From Serinus canaria (lineage: Eukaryota; Chordata; Aves; Passeriformes; Fringillidae): a stretch of 64,000 nucleotides of DNA. The notes below the pieces were generated by a model. It saw nothing but the letters and a program-made list of their open reading frames with translations, searched no databases and was not told the DNA's origin. The stretch's first letter is position 1. The number at the start of each line of letters is the position of its first letter. Made by a program: the position numbers and the translations under genes. The DNA is taken from NCBI RefSeq assembly GCF_022539315.1, contig NC_066316.1, positions 27,963,245 to 28,027,244 on the forward strand. The letters run 5' to 3'. Below are positions 37,086 through 49,683 of this stretch, in pieces.

Positions 37086-38654
37086 AGACCATACCTTGGC
37101 CAACTGGATTTGTTGTCTTTTTTTTTTTTTCTTGATGCTTTTAAAGGAATTTCCACATTTCAGTTCAGTCCAAACATAAAAAATTTGGATGAGGTTAAGG
37201 AGAGCTGAAAGTTGATACTATGTTGTCTTCTGGCATAGTTCATTTACAAACTGTAGTCCCTTAAGCACTAAGGATTCAAGTAGAGTGAATGAAAAAATGA
37301 GATGCCTTCAAAGTTATGGGCTCAAAATTTGGATGGGGGAAAAAAAAAGGTCTTGCTCAGCAAAATGACACAAGGAAGGGAATTACTGATGAATCAAAAA
37401 AACATGGAGCACTGTGAATAGGCTTTACTTCATGGTAGCTGATGGTGTCTGGCAGTTCTACACTACACACTACTCCTGTTCTCCCTGCATGCAATTACAT
37501 ATCAGTGTAATGCATGGTTATTACAAAATAACCACAACATGCTAGGAAGAACATTTTATGCTTCTCAGTTGGACAAGGCTCATCTGGTCTTAATTTTTTT
37601 TTAAGGAACATCTTCTATTTTAAGATTTTTCCCATTCAGCCAATGGAATCTATGTTAATTTGACCTCTAAATCAGTTTTTTTCCATTATTCTCTCTGATG
37701 ATCAAAGAGCTCTGGGGCACTTTCCTGAGAGGCCAGAATACCTTGCTGCTGGAGCAGGCTGGCTGAGCAGCAGCATGCAAGTTCTCCCCCACTTTCCTTC
37801 TGTTGGGAGAGAGGCTTCCAGTCTGGCCCCTTGCCCTCAGCCCCAGACCCACGTGCTGCCCTCACCCAAACCTGTTTCTCCCAGGCATGCTTGTGCTGCC
37901 CACCGAGAGGTTTTGCAGGAGACAGAGCTACTGAGCACTGTCCTTCTCCCACTGGGTTTGGACACCTTGCTTGGAGCTGAAGGGAAATCCTTTGGAGCTC
38001 TGCCTGCAGGGTGGCTCCTCTCAGCCATGTCAGAGTCATGGTGGCAGCTTCTTCTTTGCTTCCTTGCTTTTGACAAGACTGGCAAGGACTGCTGCCTCCT
38101 GCAGGGGCCATTCCTGCAGGTGATTGGAAGATGGGTGCTGAGCACTACTGGCACCAGCTGGAGCCTCCCAAGAGGCAGAAGAAGAAGCATCCTGACCCTG
38201 GGTGATGCCAGCATGGTTAACAGGGAGCTCCAGGGGACACCCTGCCTATTCCCAACCAGCGTCAAGAGCCTCCCAGCTCTTAGCAATAGTCTAAAGGACT
38301 GAAATCTCACACCTGATGACTCAGGGCATGGCTTTGCTGGTGATGGAGCAGGGTGAAGAGCCCTGAGTCTCTTGGGAAGGAGACTACCTGCAGCCTTGTA
38401 CCATTCCCACTCTGCCCTCCTGGATGGGATATGCCAGCTCGGGCTCCAGCGGCCAGGTGGCTGTAGGGGCAGAGCCAGGGCAGCAGGAGCCTCTGCACTG
38501 CCCTTCTCAGCACGTCTGCTCCCAGGAAATGCCAGTAGGATGTGGCAGGAGAGGCTCAAGCTGAGGATGGAGCTATTTTCCACTCTCACAGTGAGACTGG
38601 ACATGGCTTCCCCCTGCCCCAGACAGGATGGGAGCAGCACTGCTGGCTGCAGCA

Positions 38655-38861
38655 TGGCTGGGCCTGGCTCCTGTCCTGCCACAGAGCCGCCTGGACAAAT
38701 CACATCCTTGCTTTCTGCCTCAGTCCCTTGTTTGTAAAATGGACACAAATACTTCACAAGGGTGTTGTGAAACCTAATTAATTAATTAATACCTGTGCTG
38801 CACTTTGATGTCCTCACATGAAAAGTCCTATATAACTACAAAGCATTTTTAATGTTATAAA
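38655..38861 (+). repeat. Ancient MIR-like SINE fragment, forward orientation
   Basis: The order of motifs follows the amniote MIR consensus: CTGGACAAATCAC, then GCCTCAGTCCC, TTGTAAAATGG, GGGTGTTGTGAAACCTAATTAA, and an amniote-type tail with GCACTTTGATGTCCTCACATGAAAAG and TATATAACTACAAAG. The match extends over about 200 bp with substitutions and small gaps. It is the forward counterpart of the copy at 33.3 kb. Confidence 0.7.
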
Positions 38862-40130
38862 GCAAGAATGACTTGCTGTCTTGCCTTGGCAAAGAGGCTG
38901 ATTAGATGTTATCAGTTCTGCTGCTCACATACACAGAAACTGCTGCACTGGGGTTTGGATCCTGGTTTGTCTTTTAAGAGTCACATAGTAAAATGATGGG
39001 AAGAGTTAATTTGGCAGTCTGTTCCCTGTGACTTCAGGGAGTGGTCAGAACTGCCTTTATATTGTCTGTCAACAAAATAAGCTAAATAGCCCTAGAAGAA
39101 AAAAAAAAAACAACAAAAACCCCCAAACCCTGACATATCTGTGCATACAGGTGTGTCCTGATCACATGATCACACCTGCAGTAACTGGACCAAAAGGCTT
39201 TCCAGCCCAAGCCTGAGAAAAAGCTGTACCAAGGAGCACCTAATCCTGCATTAAACAACTGCATACTGCTCCCATTTCACAGAAGGCACCTGGCTCCTAA
39301 GTCTGAGTCCGTTTGGGCCAAATCTCATTGCCTGTTTCTGGCAGTTCTGCTGTTGAGACAGTCCCCTTTGCAGTTTCACTACTTAAGTGATGGAGACTCA
39401 ACCTGAGCAGCTGGGACTGAGGAGCCCTGATTCTGCTTTCATCATGAAATGCATGGTACAGGGATGCCAGAAGGCACCATTGCAGAGCCTGTGCTTAAAT
39501 TTGAACTCAAGTGATAACCAATCTGCACAGTGTGGTCCTTCCTTTAGAGAGCTCAGTTATGTCTGTGGGCAGTGGAGGGATCAAAGTGCAGCTTGAAATG
39601 TTAAAACTCCCAACAGACCTGTCCTGTGCTGCATTTAAAGATGCACTAATAAGTTAATGACAAAATACAAACACCTTGACCCCTGCAATTTAGAAAACTG
39701 GAGCCAAAGGAGTCTTAATAATCCTGTTTTTCTTTCCCAATTAATACTGTTTACTTTCTGCACTTCCTTGACCTTGAAGAGCAATCCTGCACAATTCCAC
39801 ATACTGGCCTCCACCTTCAGCCCTTCCAGCACAAACACAATACCCAGCAGTGCAGTTCCAGGCCCACAGCAGCACAGTGCCAGTAAGCCTCTGCTCCCTC
39901 CCTCCCTCTCTGGCTGCCAGCACCCACTTTCTGTCCCTTCCCTGAAACCTAAAACTTGGCTGTACACCTGCACATTGTCATTTGCTAAGATGAACAGGTA
40001 AATACACACGAAGCACATTGCAAAGGGCTTGGGCTCCTTCACTGTAATTTCCAGAGGCTGCCTCAAAGCTTGGGGATGCTCACAGCTACCTGCAAGCAAT
40101 AAGCAATTGCTCACAGGCACTTTCTTGGCT

Positions 40131-40160
40131 TTTTTTTTTTTTTTTTAATTAAAAAAAAAA
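40131..40160. repeat. Self-complementary T16-AATT-A10 run
   Basis: A poly(T) run passes through AATT into a poly(A) run, making an inverted repeat without a loop. Likely a simple-repeat product. Confidence 0.8.
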
Positions 40161-43100
40161 TAATGACAACTTCTCCTTGTGCTCATCTGAACAGCATTTG
40201 GAAGACAGAGGGATTCTGTGTATGCCACTGCATCTGGCAGCACTGTGCCTGAGCTGGTGCTCTCAGCCTGTCCTTCCCAGTGGAGGGAGAGGGGAGGGAG
40301 CCAAAGTCCAGCTCAGGTTCGAACAGCTGGAGGCAGGAATATGCACAATGGGAGGAAACCGGGTACATCGCCTTTGCAAAAACAAATAAACAACACTTAG
40401 AGAAATGAAAAAAAAAAGCCCCCTCCTGAACCAGCTTGGACAAAATCCTTTCCTTCCCCCAGCAACAGAGGGACGCAGAGGCTGAAGTGTTTTCACACTG
40501 AAAGCATGGCATCGTTTGTGAGCTTTTTCTACAGTCTACAAATAAACAAAACCCAGGGAGTGTTTTGCATTCAATAGTTAATCACACTTGGCTGAGTGTT
40601 TTTATTTTTCTTCACTGTAAAGGCATTCTTGGTCCGCCTCCCAAACAGCTTGTTTTGTCTGAGAGATTTAATCTTGAGTGGCAGGACAAGGTGCAAAGAC
40701 AAACCTCAAAACAATTCTTATTTTTCTATAGCAAGATGTCATATGTAAAAGCTAACTACCCTGCAAACAGGCCCCTCAGGTTGGCACGCACGGGGCTTCT
40801 TGCCACAATTGCCAGTCGGCCAGGATACCCTTGCCCGCAAAGCAGCTCATTTCACTCGGTTTTAACTCTTTCCTGTTTGTGAATTGCTCTTTAAGTGGCC
40901 TAAACAACCAGAATTCAATGCAGGTTGTACCAGTTTCCAGCCCTAGCTCCTCCCTGAAGAAGCATCTTGTTTGTATACACGGAGCACTGGCACCAGAGCC
41001 CAGCCTACTTTCAATCCAAACACAGTTTTTCTTCAAAGCAACATCAAGGTACCTTTCATAAAAATGAAGGGATGATGCAATACATATAGAGCGAGTGCAT
41101 CAACAAGTACCTGAGCTGCTCTGCTCAGAATTAGCTTAGGCAGTTACTTAAGAGCTTTGTGTTGGACAAATACCAGCCACATTTTTGCAGCCATGCCTAC
41201 TAACACAAGTGAATGACTGAAAAAGTACTGAATTTATTTAAATTTTATGGTTTGCCCTTCTAAGATCTAAAAATGGCTAGAAACAATAAACTTATGAAAT
41301 TTCACCACTTATGCTCTTTGTTTTGTTTCCAAGTGCTATTGCCTCTGAACAATCTTTAAAGGAGATAGCTTGTGCTTAGATCTGTATAGCAGGCATTAAA
41401 AAAATTAATAAAACCCCAAGTTGCCTGAAAGATTTGTCTTCAGCTCATTTAGTCCCACATTTTGCTTGAAGCAGGACTATCACCAGTTGCTGGATAGGAC
41501 CACCTATCCAGCCTTTGCCTACTCCTGGCTCACCAATCTCCAGGGAGAAGCCCCAACCTCTGGGGGGCACCACTTCCACTGTGGGACTGCATGTTCTTGT
41601 GGAAATTCTCTCTGCTGAGGGCTCGGTATCCTGGAGATTAGCATATTTGGTGCTAATCAATGGTGTCACTTCTCGAGGCAGAATTTTTGGTAACTCTTCC
41701 CCATAAACACAATCCAACAGACCTGGCAGGAAGCAGTCATGAAACTGCTTGCAAATCCATTTCAACAGCTTTTTGTAACTTCCCTAATTCTGTGTATGTA
41801 ACACTTGAAACAGGGAGACACTTCTGATGTTCCTTTAAGGTACATGCTTTAAAATCAGTACAAGGTCTTAGCAAACATGGGGGTCTATACAAGGGATGCT
41901 GGTAACCTCCATCATCTTCCAAGTGTTTGTTCTGAATTAACTTCCCTGATTCTTGAGCCTGCTCCGAAGTATCTCAGGAGCAGAGAACATAACAAACACT
42001 TCACACAGTATAGCTAATGTGGGGGACCCTTTTGCAACAGTATATCACAGGGGGGAATGCCACATGAATACAGGGTTCATTTCTGAAAAGAGCCACGACC
42101 TGCGATCCATTTCTAAAGCACCACAATAAAAATGATGCCCAATTCAACAAAATGGCCATGACAAATGCAGAAGAAATAGTCCTGCCACCCACAAGCATGA
42201 CAAACCAAGTGATCAGGTTATTTTTGAATCTCTCTTGTAAAGTACTCCAGCAATGGGTAATGCCAGAGACAGGGAATCGGATTTGCCTGAGCAATGTCCT
42301 GACAGACACCACCTCCTCTTCAAACCAGGCACCTCTGAGTGTTCTTTGCAGCCTTGCTTTGAAAAGCCTTTTCCTCACAAGCAGGCATTTACCCTTTTTG
42401 CAGGAGCTTTGTATGAGCAATCCAGGTTGTTGCTGAACACCCATCCACTGGAGGAGAGGAAGGCAGGATCAGCTTGTGGGGGTTTTTGTGCAACCTGCCC
42501 ATAATTAGCCCCAAGCAGCAGCTGAGTCACTCCAAGAGTCCCCAGTGCTATTAGGACCAGACACGCCATTGCCCAGTGTATAATTACATACCAGCCAGCA
42601 CCGTGTGGAAATGGCTCCATTTACTATCTGACCCCATTGGACAGAAGCTGTCATTTCTTCTTGACTGCCAGGGCTGTGGGAGCTCTGAGGAACACAAGCC
42701 AAACTCTCACAGTCCAAAACTCATTCACCCAAACTCACCTCTTTCTTGCTGAAACCAGCAGATGCCATTCTCTTTCCTGGTTCACCTGTGAGCTGCCTGG
42801 GAGCTCCCCAATAGGCAAGAAGAAAATGGGTGCCTTGAGACACAGCAACCACTGGATACCAGGGACAGGGAGATGCAGGAAGTCTAGGAAACCCAGCATG
42901 CCAATAGTGTCTGTTTCATCAGAGAGCAGGCTCAGCTGGCCAAAACACACAAGAAATCACCCCCAGCTGGCAGGGCTGTACTTGAATTGCAGCTGGATTT
43001 TGCAGCTGCCTTTTCCTACCAAGGCAGTAAGAGGAAACCCCTGGCTTCAACATCATCAGCAGGGTGGCATTCCCCCTGGCACAGCTCCTGTGTGGGGCAC

Positions 43101-44190
43101 ACAAACGAGCCTGGTCCCTGCTGATGGGCAAGCAAAGCCTGTTACCTCCTGCAGCTGGGATCTCACAGGCTGCACACAGTGCCTGAGCCAGCTGAGGCCC
43201 TTTTTGCTGCTCCCCTGAGGAAAGGTGAAGAATGGGCCTGGGCTTTTGTCAGCCCAGGCTGTCACACACAGCCTCAGTGAGCTTTGCTGGGAGGGCTGTG
43301 CGACACTTGGGCTGCTGCTCAGGGAAGAAACGCACGGCTCCAGCCTCGAGCTGCTCTTGCACCAGTGCTACATCCCCTTCGACAGACACAAGGAACCTCC
43401 ACGGCGCTGGCTTTTAAACAAGTACTCAAAAAATTTTGCTGAAAGGGACAGTGGAATAAGGGAAACAGGATGTCAAATTAGGATCAGCTTGAACCATGTC
43501 AAATAAACAACGAGGAAATAAAATGTACCCTGATTGCTGGCAGGCTTGAAGGCTTACAAAGTACTAACCCCACCCAAATCAAGGGCTTGAAATGGAGCAG
43601 CAGTGGAACAGAAACCCCTGACAGTGTGAGATTTGCTGCTCCCTAGTACTGCTTTGCCATCCTCAGGGACAGAAAAAGCACCATTAGGCTTTAACTAGAG
43701 TTGGATGAAAACATGGAGTACCCCAAGGATCAATTTTCACTGTGGGCAGCTGCAGCACAAGCATTAATTCTTCACCCTTTCTGGTGACAGGAGAAACATG
43801 GGGAGCTGTAGACACAAATAATGTTAGACTTGTAATATGTATTTTGCAATGAAATGCTTGCTTTACTTCCTGTTGTTTAGAGCTGCATTTATTCTTTAGC
43901 ACTGCAAGAAAAACCTCCTGTATTTTGTACTTGGTGCACATTTAAAGGCCCATATATTGTAGACTCAGCAAGTGGCAGGGCAGATGCCAAACCTTGCTTC
44001 CTTTCTGATTTCTTGATGATTTAAGACCTATTTTCAGCAGCTGACACTGGTTTCCCCTCTTGCCTTTTCCCTTGGTAACTACCACTTCAACAAAATGGTG
44101 TTTGTGCAGTGCCTTGGAACCAAGAACTGAGCTTTGTAACATCAGACAGTGAATAGAATAAGAAAAACAGGACTAAAATCACCTGCATAC

Positions 44191-44212
44191 CATGTGCCTT
44201 TCAAGGCACATG
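44191..44212. repeat. Perfect 10-bp inverted repeat with 2-bp centre
   Basis: CATGTGCCTT, then TC, then AAGGCACATG: two exact reverse-complement arms. It may be a chance palindrome or the remnant of a small inverted-repeat transposon. No longer terminal repeats are seen around it. Confidence 0.8.
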
Positions 44213-46410
44213 CTTAGAAATATATGGCAGAACCCTCGAGTTCTTGCAGAATAACAATTGACTGTTAGATTTTTTTATTTCCTACATAGCTAAAATGACT
44301 TGCATGTTTCTGATATCTGTGTTGTCTACCTTCCCCAGAACAAAGTTTGAAATTATTCTCTCAATCTACAGAAATCAGTAAATTAAGATATTAAAAAAGC
44401 CCTGCACTGTTTATAGACATTTTTCAGACTTACTGGCTTTCTCTGCAGGGGTAAACCTATTGATGCAAAGTATAAACAGGAAAAGATAGTGTCTGATCAA
44501 TGTTTTATTTAGGTGCAGGCTTCCTTCAGGAAAGGACAACTCACTTTGCCTCTGCTAATTTGCTAACATGGAAATTAAATGAAGAGTTGGGAAAAAAAAT
44601 GTACCCAGTGCCATCAGCATGATTATCCTCTCTGATCTGTAACAGCCTTTCCTCAGAATTCTTCTGTTGTGGAAAACACAACACTTGGCTTAGTAAATAA
44701 AAACCAGCTTCTACTTATTTTTACAGCAAATAGGCCCACAAGATGTTGGCATATACCTTGTTGCCTTGTTAAAAGAAAGAACTCAAGTTTGCTAAAAACA
44801 GCAGTAACTAGTAAGGATGAAGCCAAATTGTCCCAGAGGAGGACAGAGACCTGAAAATAAAAACTGAAAGGAGATAACTTACTTCTTAAATGTTACTGAA
44901 AATCCCTTAAGAGTAACTTTTAGGTTCAATGAGTGTTACAATGCATCACTTTCAGAGACACAAGTAATTTAAGGGAAGAGCTTGCCCTGGCAGTTCAGCT
45001 TGGTCACAGACTTCATTTGCTTTGTAGGGCAAGGAACAGCACCCCATAATTAACAGCTGTGGTCATAAGTTGTGCCCAAAGCTTGCTAACTCCTTGCAGC
45101 ACATCTTCTCACAAGGCTAGAAAGGTGAGAAACTCCCCTTCTGCACCGACAAAGGACTCGCCCCTTCGTGTCACTGCCGCACAGACAGGGCACTAGAAAT
45201 GGGCTTCACACCTGCTCTGGTGACCCTCACCTGCTGCTACAGGCTTCTATTGCCTGCTGCTCCCCTGGTCAAGGGAACTGACACAGAAGCCTGTCTAAGC
45301 TGCAGTGCCTACTCATCACTTACACAGGTTTCTGAGCTCTGCTAAACCCCCAGCCTTGTATTAGGGGGCACTGCTCAATGGAGAGCACTCAAGATCTAAT
45401 CCTCTCTTTCCTAGGGAAGAAGTCTCTGTGTAAAACCACCTGAAGTGAGACTTAAAGGACTGCACTTCATGGCTAAATCCTGACTGATTCACCAAAACTG
45501 CTTATTGCTGTAGGTTCCAGACAGGGTGAGATAAAGGAACCTACAGAGAAACATCCCTAGGGAGGGTTTAACAATGCACAGGAGATCCATGCCAACTCCA
45601 GCAACGATCTTTTCTCAAGAATTGACTCAAGTCTACTCTCATTATGGATGGGATGTGAGGATGTTCAAGGACAGTGACAATACCAAAATGTGCCGATTCA
45701 GCAAATGAAAAGTGCCAGTCAACAAAGCAGTGTCCAGCACAATGGAAAGATCAATGAAGGCCAAACAATGTATGCTATAGTTACCTTTTATTTATTCTTC
45801 CAGCTGTTTGTTCACTATTTCCAGCAAGTTCACAAAAAGTCTGACTTTGAATCCATAAGATTTGGTATTACTTCTAGGACAGTGGATTATGTATGCAGAG
45901 GAATGAAGGCTTGACTCTAAGTTTGTGATTTAAGGACCTTTGGAAAATCATGCATTAGCAGGGCTTAGCAACTCAAGACTTACTGCATTCTTTCAGTCAG
46001 AACTAGGACAGTGTAGAGTTTAAGCTTTTCAATACATTTGCAACATTGCTATTTTTCTCCTACATTTTGTGGTTCTCATAAGCCAAGGAAAATAGCCTAG
46101 GTCTGACTGCTCCCTTCAATTGCATATATCACATAATAGGGAAGGAAGTGCTGAGAGTGTCAGAGCTGTTACACTGGCCACAATGGAAATTATCATAAAA
46201 CAGGAGATAACAGAAATAACTCCAACTCATCAGATCCCAACTTTTGTGGCTAACATAAATGCCTTCAATGGATACTTGGTTTGATATTAACATATTCAAA
46301 TGAACCCTCTCTTCTGGTACAGGATTTATATGGTAATTCTCCTGGAGAGAAGCTTCCATTCATTTCAGTGTCTCTCCTCTCATTTGGAGAGCTAACACTC
46401 CCAATACTTC

Positions 46411-46476
46411 TGAGAACTATTAGAAAGAAAATAAAATACCCATAAAATAGTTCTACTTTTGAGAACTATTAGAAAG
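46411..46476 (+). repeat. 17-bp direct repeat, 49 bp apart
   Basis: TGAGAACTATTAGAAAG occurs exactly at 46,411-46,427 and again at 46,460-46,476. The intervening sequence is AT-rich. It looks like a local tandem duplication that has begun to decay. Confidence 0.8.
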
Positions 46477-49354
46477 GGATCCCTATAGGTCAAAGAGTGA
46501 AGGGTGACCTTGACATAAAGAAAACGTTCATTCAGTGTACTAAAACACCTTTTCTTCTAATCTGAAATTTAAGTGCAAATAGTACAGTTTTTCATCTTTT
46601 CTACCTTTTTTCCCCCAAAATACTAGCAACTGTAGTATGACATTAAAATTAGACTGAAACTATTGACTTGTTTCTATGTATGTTGTGAAAAGTTGGTCAA
46701 ACTGTTGAATTCAACACAATAAATTGCTGGTTTAGGTTTTTTGTACCCTCAAAATACTTTCTTATGTGGCTTCTAAAGCACTTTAATAATAAAGCAGTTC
46801 ATTGTCCAAAATTACTAGGACTGAAGTGAAGGATGCATTTTTGGTTGAGAATAAATCTAAATTCTGAAGAGTGGATCTCTTTTCAAACTATCTTGCAATT
46901 GCTAGCCTTTGAAGTATGGTAACTTCTGAAAAGATGAAAAAATAAATAACTTGGGCAATCAGGTATATAAAGCACACGCTGTGTTCATGGAGCAATCAGT
47001 ACAACACTGAATCAAAGACAAAGTTTTAAAATGTAAGATTCCAGGAATGTACTGATGCAACCTAAGGGTTTGGTTTATACCTTTTGAAGATGCCTAGAGA
47101 TTGTTCCTATCAGATTTTGAACACTATGAGAACAAATGTTTTTTATTAGCCATCCTTCCTCTCCCACTCCATTCACAAGGTTGGCTTATTCTTGAACATG
47201 TTTTTGTGGCTTTGGCTTTTACCTGAAGAAATGTAGATGTGAGACCATCCCAGTGTACCAAACAATATTTTGTTCTTAGTCACTTGAGGTCGTTCAGTTA
47301 TGATTTTGCTATTCACATAAAACTATTACCTTCTGTGAGAGTCCATAAAATCAGAAAGTTTTAAGAAACCTAAAAAGCAAACCTCAGAAACAGCAAAACT
47401 GAAATTAGAGCTAAGCAGCACCCATAAAATAAGTCAGCAAAAACATTATGTAAAAAGTAAAAAAATAAAAACAAACCAAAAGTCTGTGTATTAAATGCTT
47501 ACCTAAAATAACTCCCTAAACTACAAAAAAGTATATCTGTCAAAATATTAAAAAGTTCTAAGCTTAATAATAAAACTCAGGGCATTGTGTTTTAAAGCTT
47601 ACAAGTAAGTATTGTCTTTCAAAATAAGCAAGCACTGTTTTAACCAAAAGTAAGAGTGCTTATATAGTTAAATAAAACTACTGTCAATATGCTTTTACAT
47701 TTTGTAATCAGTCAAAAAACTTTTAAAGTAAATTGTAACATTAAGTTCTTAATCTACTGCCTAAGATCTGAACTAATAACACCTTCCCATTGTCATAACC
47801 ATGTAATGGAACTAATGCTAAAAAATAAACCAACTCAAAACACATTCCTAACAATCCCATCCTATTGGTAATCTGTACATAGCCCCCAACCAGTGATAAC
47901 CTTCCACATCTGCTCTAAGCATGCAAAAGCCTCAGGCAGCGTCACCACAGAGGCAATTCAGGCTTAGACCTTTGAAACTGTTGACAGTGCTCAGATAATG
48001 CACTGAGAATCACAAAAGGGTGGGTCACGGGACAGAATACGCCTTCTCTGCAGACTTACAATAAAACTTCTTATTCTTTTATTTATTCTTACAACACAGA
48101 TTTTGTTTGCAGCTTAATTTTCAGCCAAGAACTTCAGCATTAAACATAAATTAAATTTTGCTCACAAACTAGCTAAAAATACTTGCATTTTCTAGAGGCG
48201 AATTATTTGCATAATTCTTAATTATTAAGCTTCACGACGCAAACCCCATCTGTATTTCCTAGGTGAATATAAACCCTGAAAAGCACTACTTTTCATGCAA
48301 AATAACAAGTTGTAGGAAGGGTAGGAGAATACTGCCAATCAAGTAGCTTGACGAGACTTCCTTGCATGTGATGCCGTAGTGCATAATTTAAAATAAAATG
48401 TTTTCCAGTTCCACTGTAGCATCTGCATACTATTCATTTAGTTCCTTGTATTTAGCAGAAGTAGGGCATATTTTCCAGATACCATTTAGAAGCAACATAC
48501 TCTGTTAATTTTATTCCTTACTGGAAAGTACCTTGGTCTATTCACAAATTAATTGGGGAAGTGACATTGTGACCATTAGTCCCAACTGGCGCGCCTGACA
48601 CAAGCAGGAAAGAAAGGATGAATAGGCAGGATTTTGCATTTGGCATTTCAGAATTAGGGGAGGCAATGTTTCCAGTTATATACACTTAAAAATATTTTCT
48701 GAGAAGATATGCTGAACTTAAGCATTAAGCTAAATACCTATAGTCCTACATTATTTCATCAGCTATTTTCCAAGACACCATTCATTCATTTCTTGAAAGT
48801 TTGCTTCTTAGCAGTATTTATCTTATTTGGAAAAATTACAGGCCTATGAAAGAGCTTTATTCTGTTATACTGGTTTATATAACTAGTTACTTGCATGTTA
48901 AAGAAATAGAACATTTTTAAGGGCAAGGGGCACTCATTAGGAAAACACCAAAATTGTACAACGGGAAATAAAGCAAAAACCTAACATTTCACATAAAATG
49001 AACTTTCAACAGAAGTGTTAGAAAAACCACCAAACCTCAAACAACTTGCCATATTAACTTCAGACCAACTGGAAAGGCACTGAGAATTGAAGGGTGCAAC
49101 TCATATCCCTACTTGTGAGAGTAAGCACAGTGAGACACAAAGCTCTGAGGCAGAATATGGCACTGTACAGTCCATTAGGCATTCCTGGTACATACAGCAG
49201 TTTTGTGTTTCCTTAGGATAAGCTGAAAATGTTAACTAAATGTACACATTACACCATATTTCCATGGGGAAGAGCAGTCCAATTTAGACCATCTGAAGAC
49301 AAGGAAACAAGGCATAACATACAGGACGTTGTTGGCACAAGAAAGTGTAATCTT

Positions 49355-49619
49355 ATCAATACACGCCTTTTTAAGTTTAATCCAACAGATACATAAAGGA
49401 ATGGTGGTGGCAGAGGCAAAGGGGCAGGACTAATATCAAATATTTAGTTCTAAGCATGCTAGTGAGGTCTTTGTTTCAAAAACTGAAGCTACCAAAACCA
49501 GTTCAGAGGCAAGAAAGCACTTATCAAGACAGTCCAACCCATTTCCAGGCATCCTTCTTCTGGGCTGACATGTGCAGACTGAAGGATCTGTCCAGTATAG
49601 TTTCCATGCCTGAAGCTGT
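49355..49619 (-). other. BABAM2 3' untranslated region (probable)
   Basis: Sequence between the BABAM2 stop codon and the first plausible polyadenylation signal. The frames open here have no meaning because they lie after a well-placed stop. The end is inferred from the signal only. Confidence 0.45.
49376..49381 (-). other. Candidate BABAM2 polyadenylation signal (ATTAAA)
   Basis: ATTAAA on the minus strand about 240 nt after the BABAM2 stop codon, followed by a GTGTATTG-type GU-rich stretch. This would give a short 3' UTR, in keeping with the compact mRNA known for mammals. AATAAA at 48,856-48,861 is the next alternative. Confidence 0.45.
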
Positions 49620-49683
49620 CTAAAGCTTCCCATTAGCAAATGCTGCCTCCTGGAACTGAGGAACAAATGTCTTGAAATATGTC
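49620..49683 (-). CDS. BABAM2: BABAM2 (BRE/BRCC45) last coding exon, partial gene
   Basis: After a pyrimidine-rich acceptor ending TTTTCACTAG, the exon supplies one base of a split codon and then twenty codons reading TYFKTFVPQFQEAAFANGKL and a TAG stop (49,620-49,622). This differs from the C-terminus of human BABAM2 by one substitution (T for A at the first residue), so identity is very strong. BABAM2 is an inactive-UEV-domain scaffold of the nuclear BRCA1-A complex (with BRCC36, ABRAXAS1, BABAM1 and RAP80) and of the cytoplasmic BRISC complex, both removing K63-linked ubiquitin. Only this 64-bp piece lies in view. The preceding exon, which should encode the YPYSPRWDGNEMAKRAK region, was not found in the remaining 14 kb, implying a last intron longer than that. 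The gene lies upstream of FOSL2 and in the same direction, as in human. Confidence 0.9.

Larger units (their letters stand above)
38862..49355. other. Intergenic spacer downstream of BABAM2
   Basis: No gene is recognised. Base composition falls from mixed to clearly AT-rich beyond about 44 kb. The stretch holds a T16-AATT-A10 self-complementary run at 40,131-40,160, a perfect palindrome at 44,191-44,212 and a 17-bp direct repeat at 46,411/46,460. Minus-strand AATAAA signals occur at 48,856-48,861, 48,082-48,087 and 48,078-48,083, which could serve a longer BABAM2 3' UTR. Confidence 0.6.
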
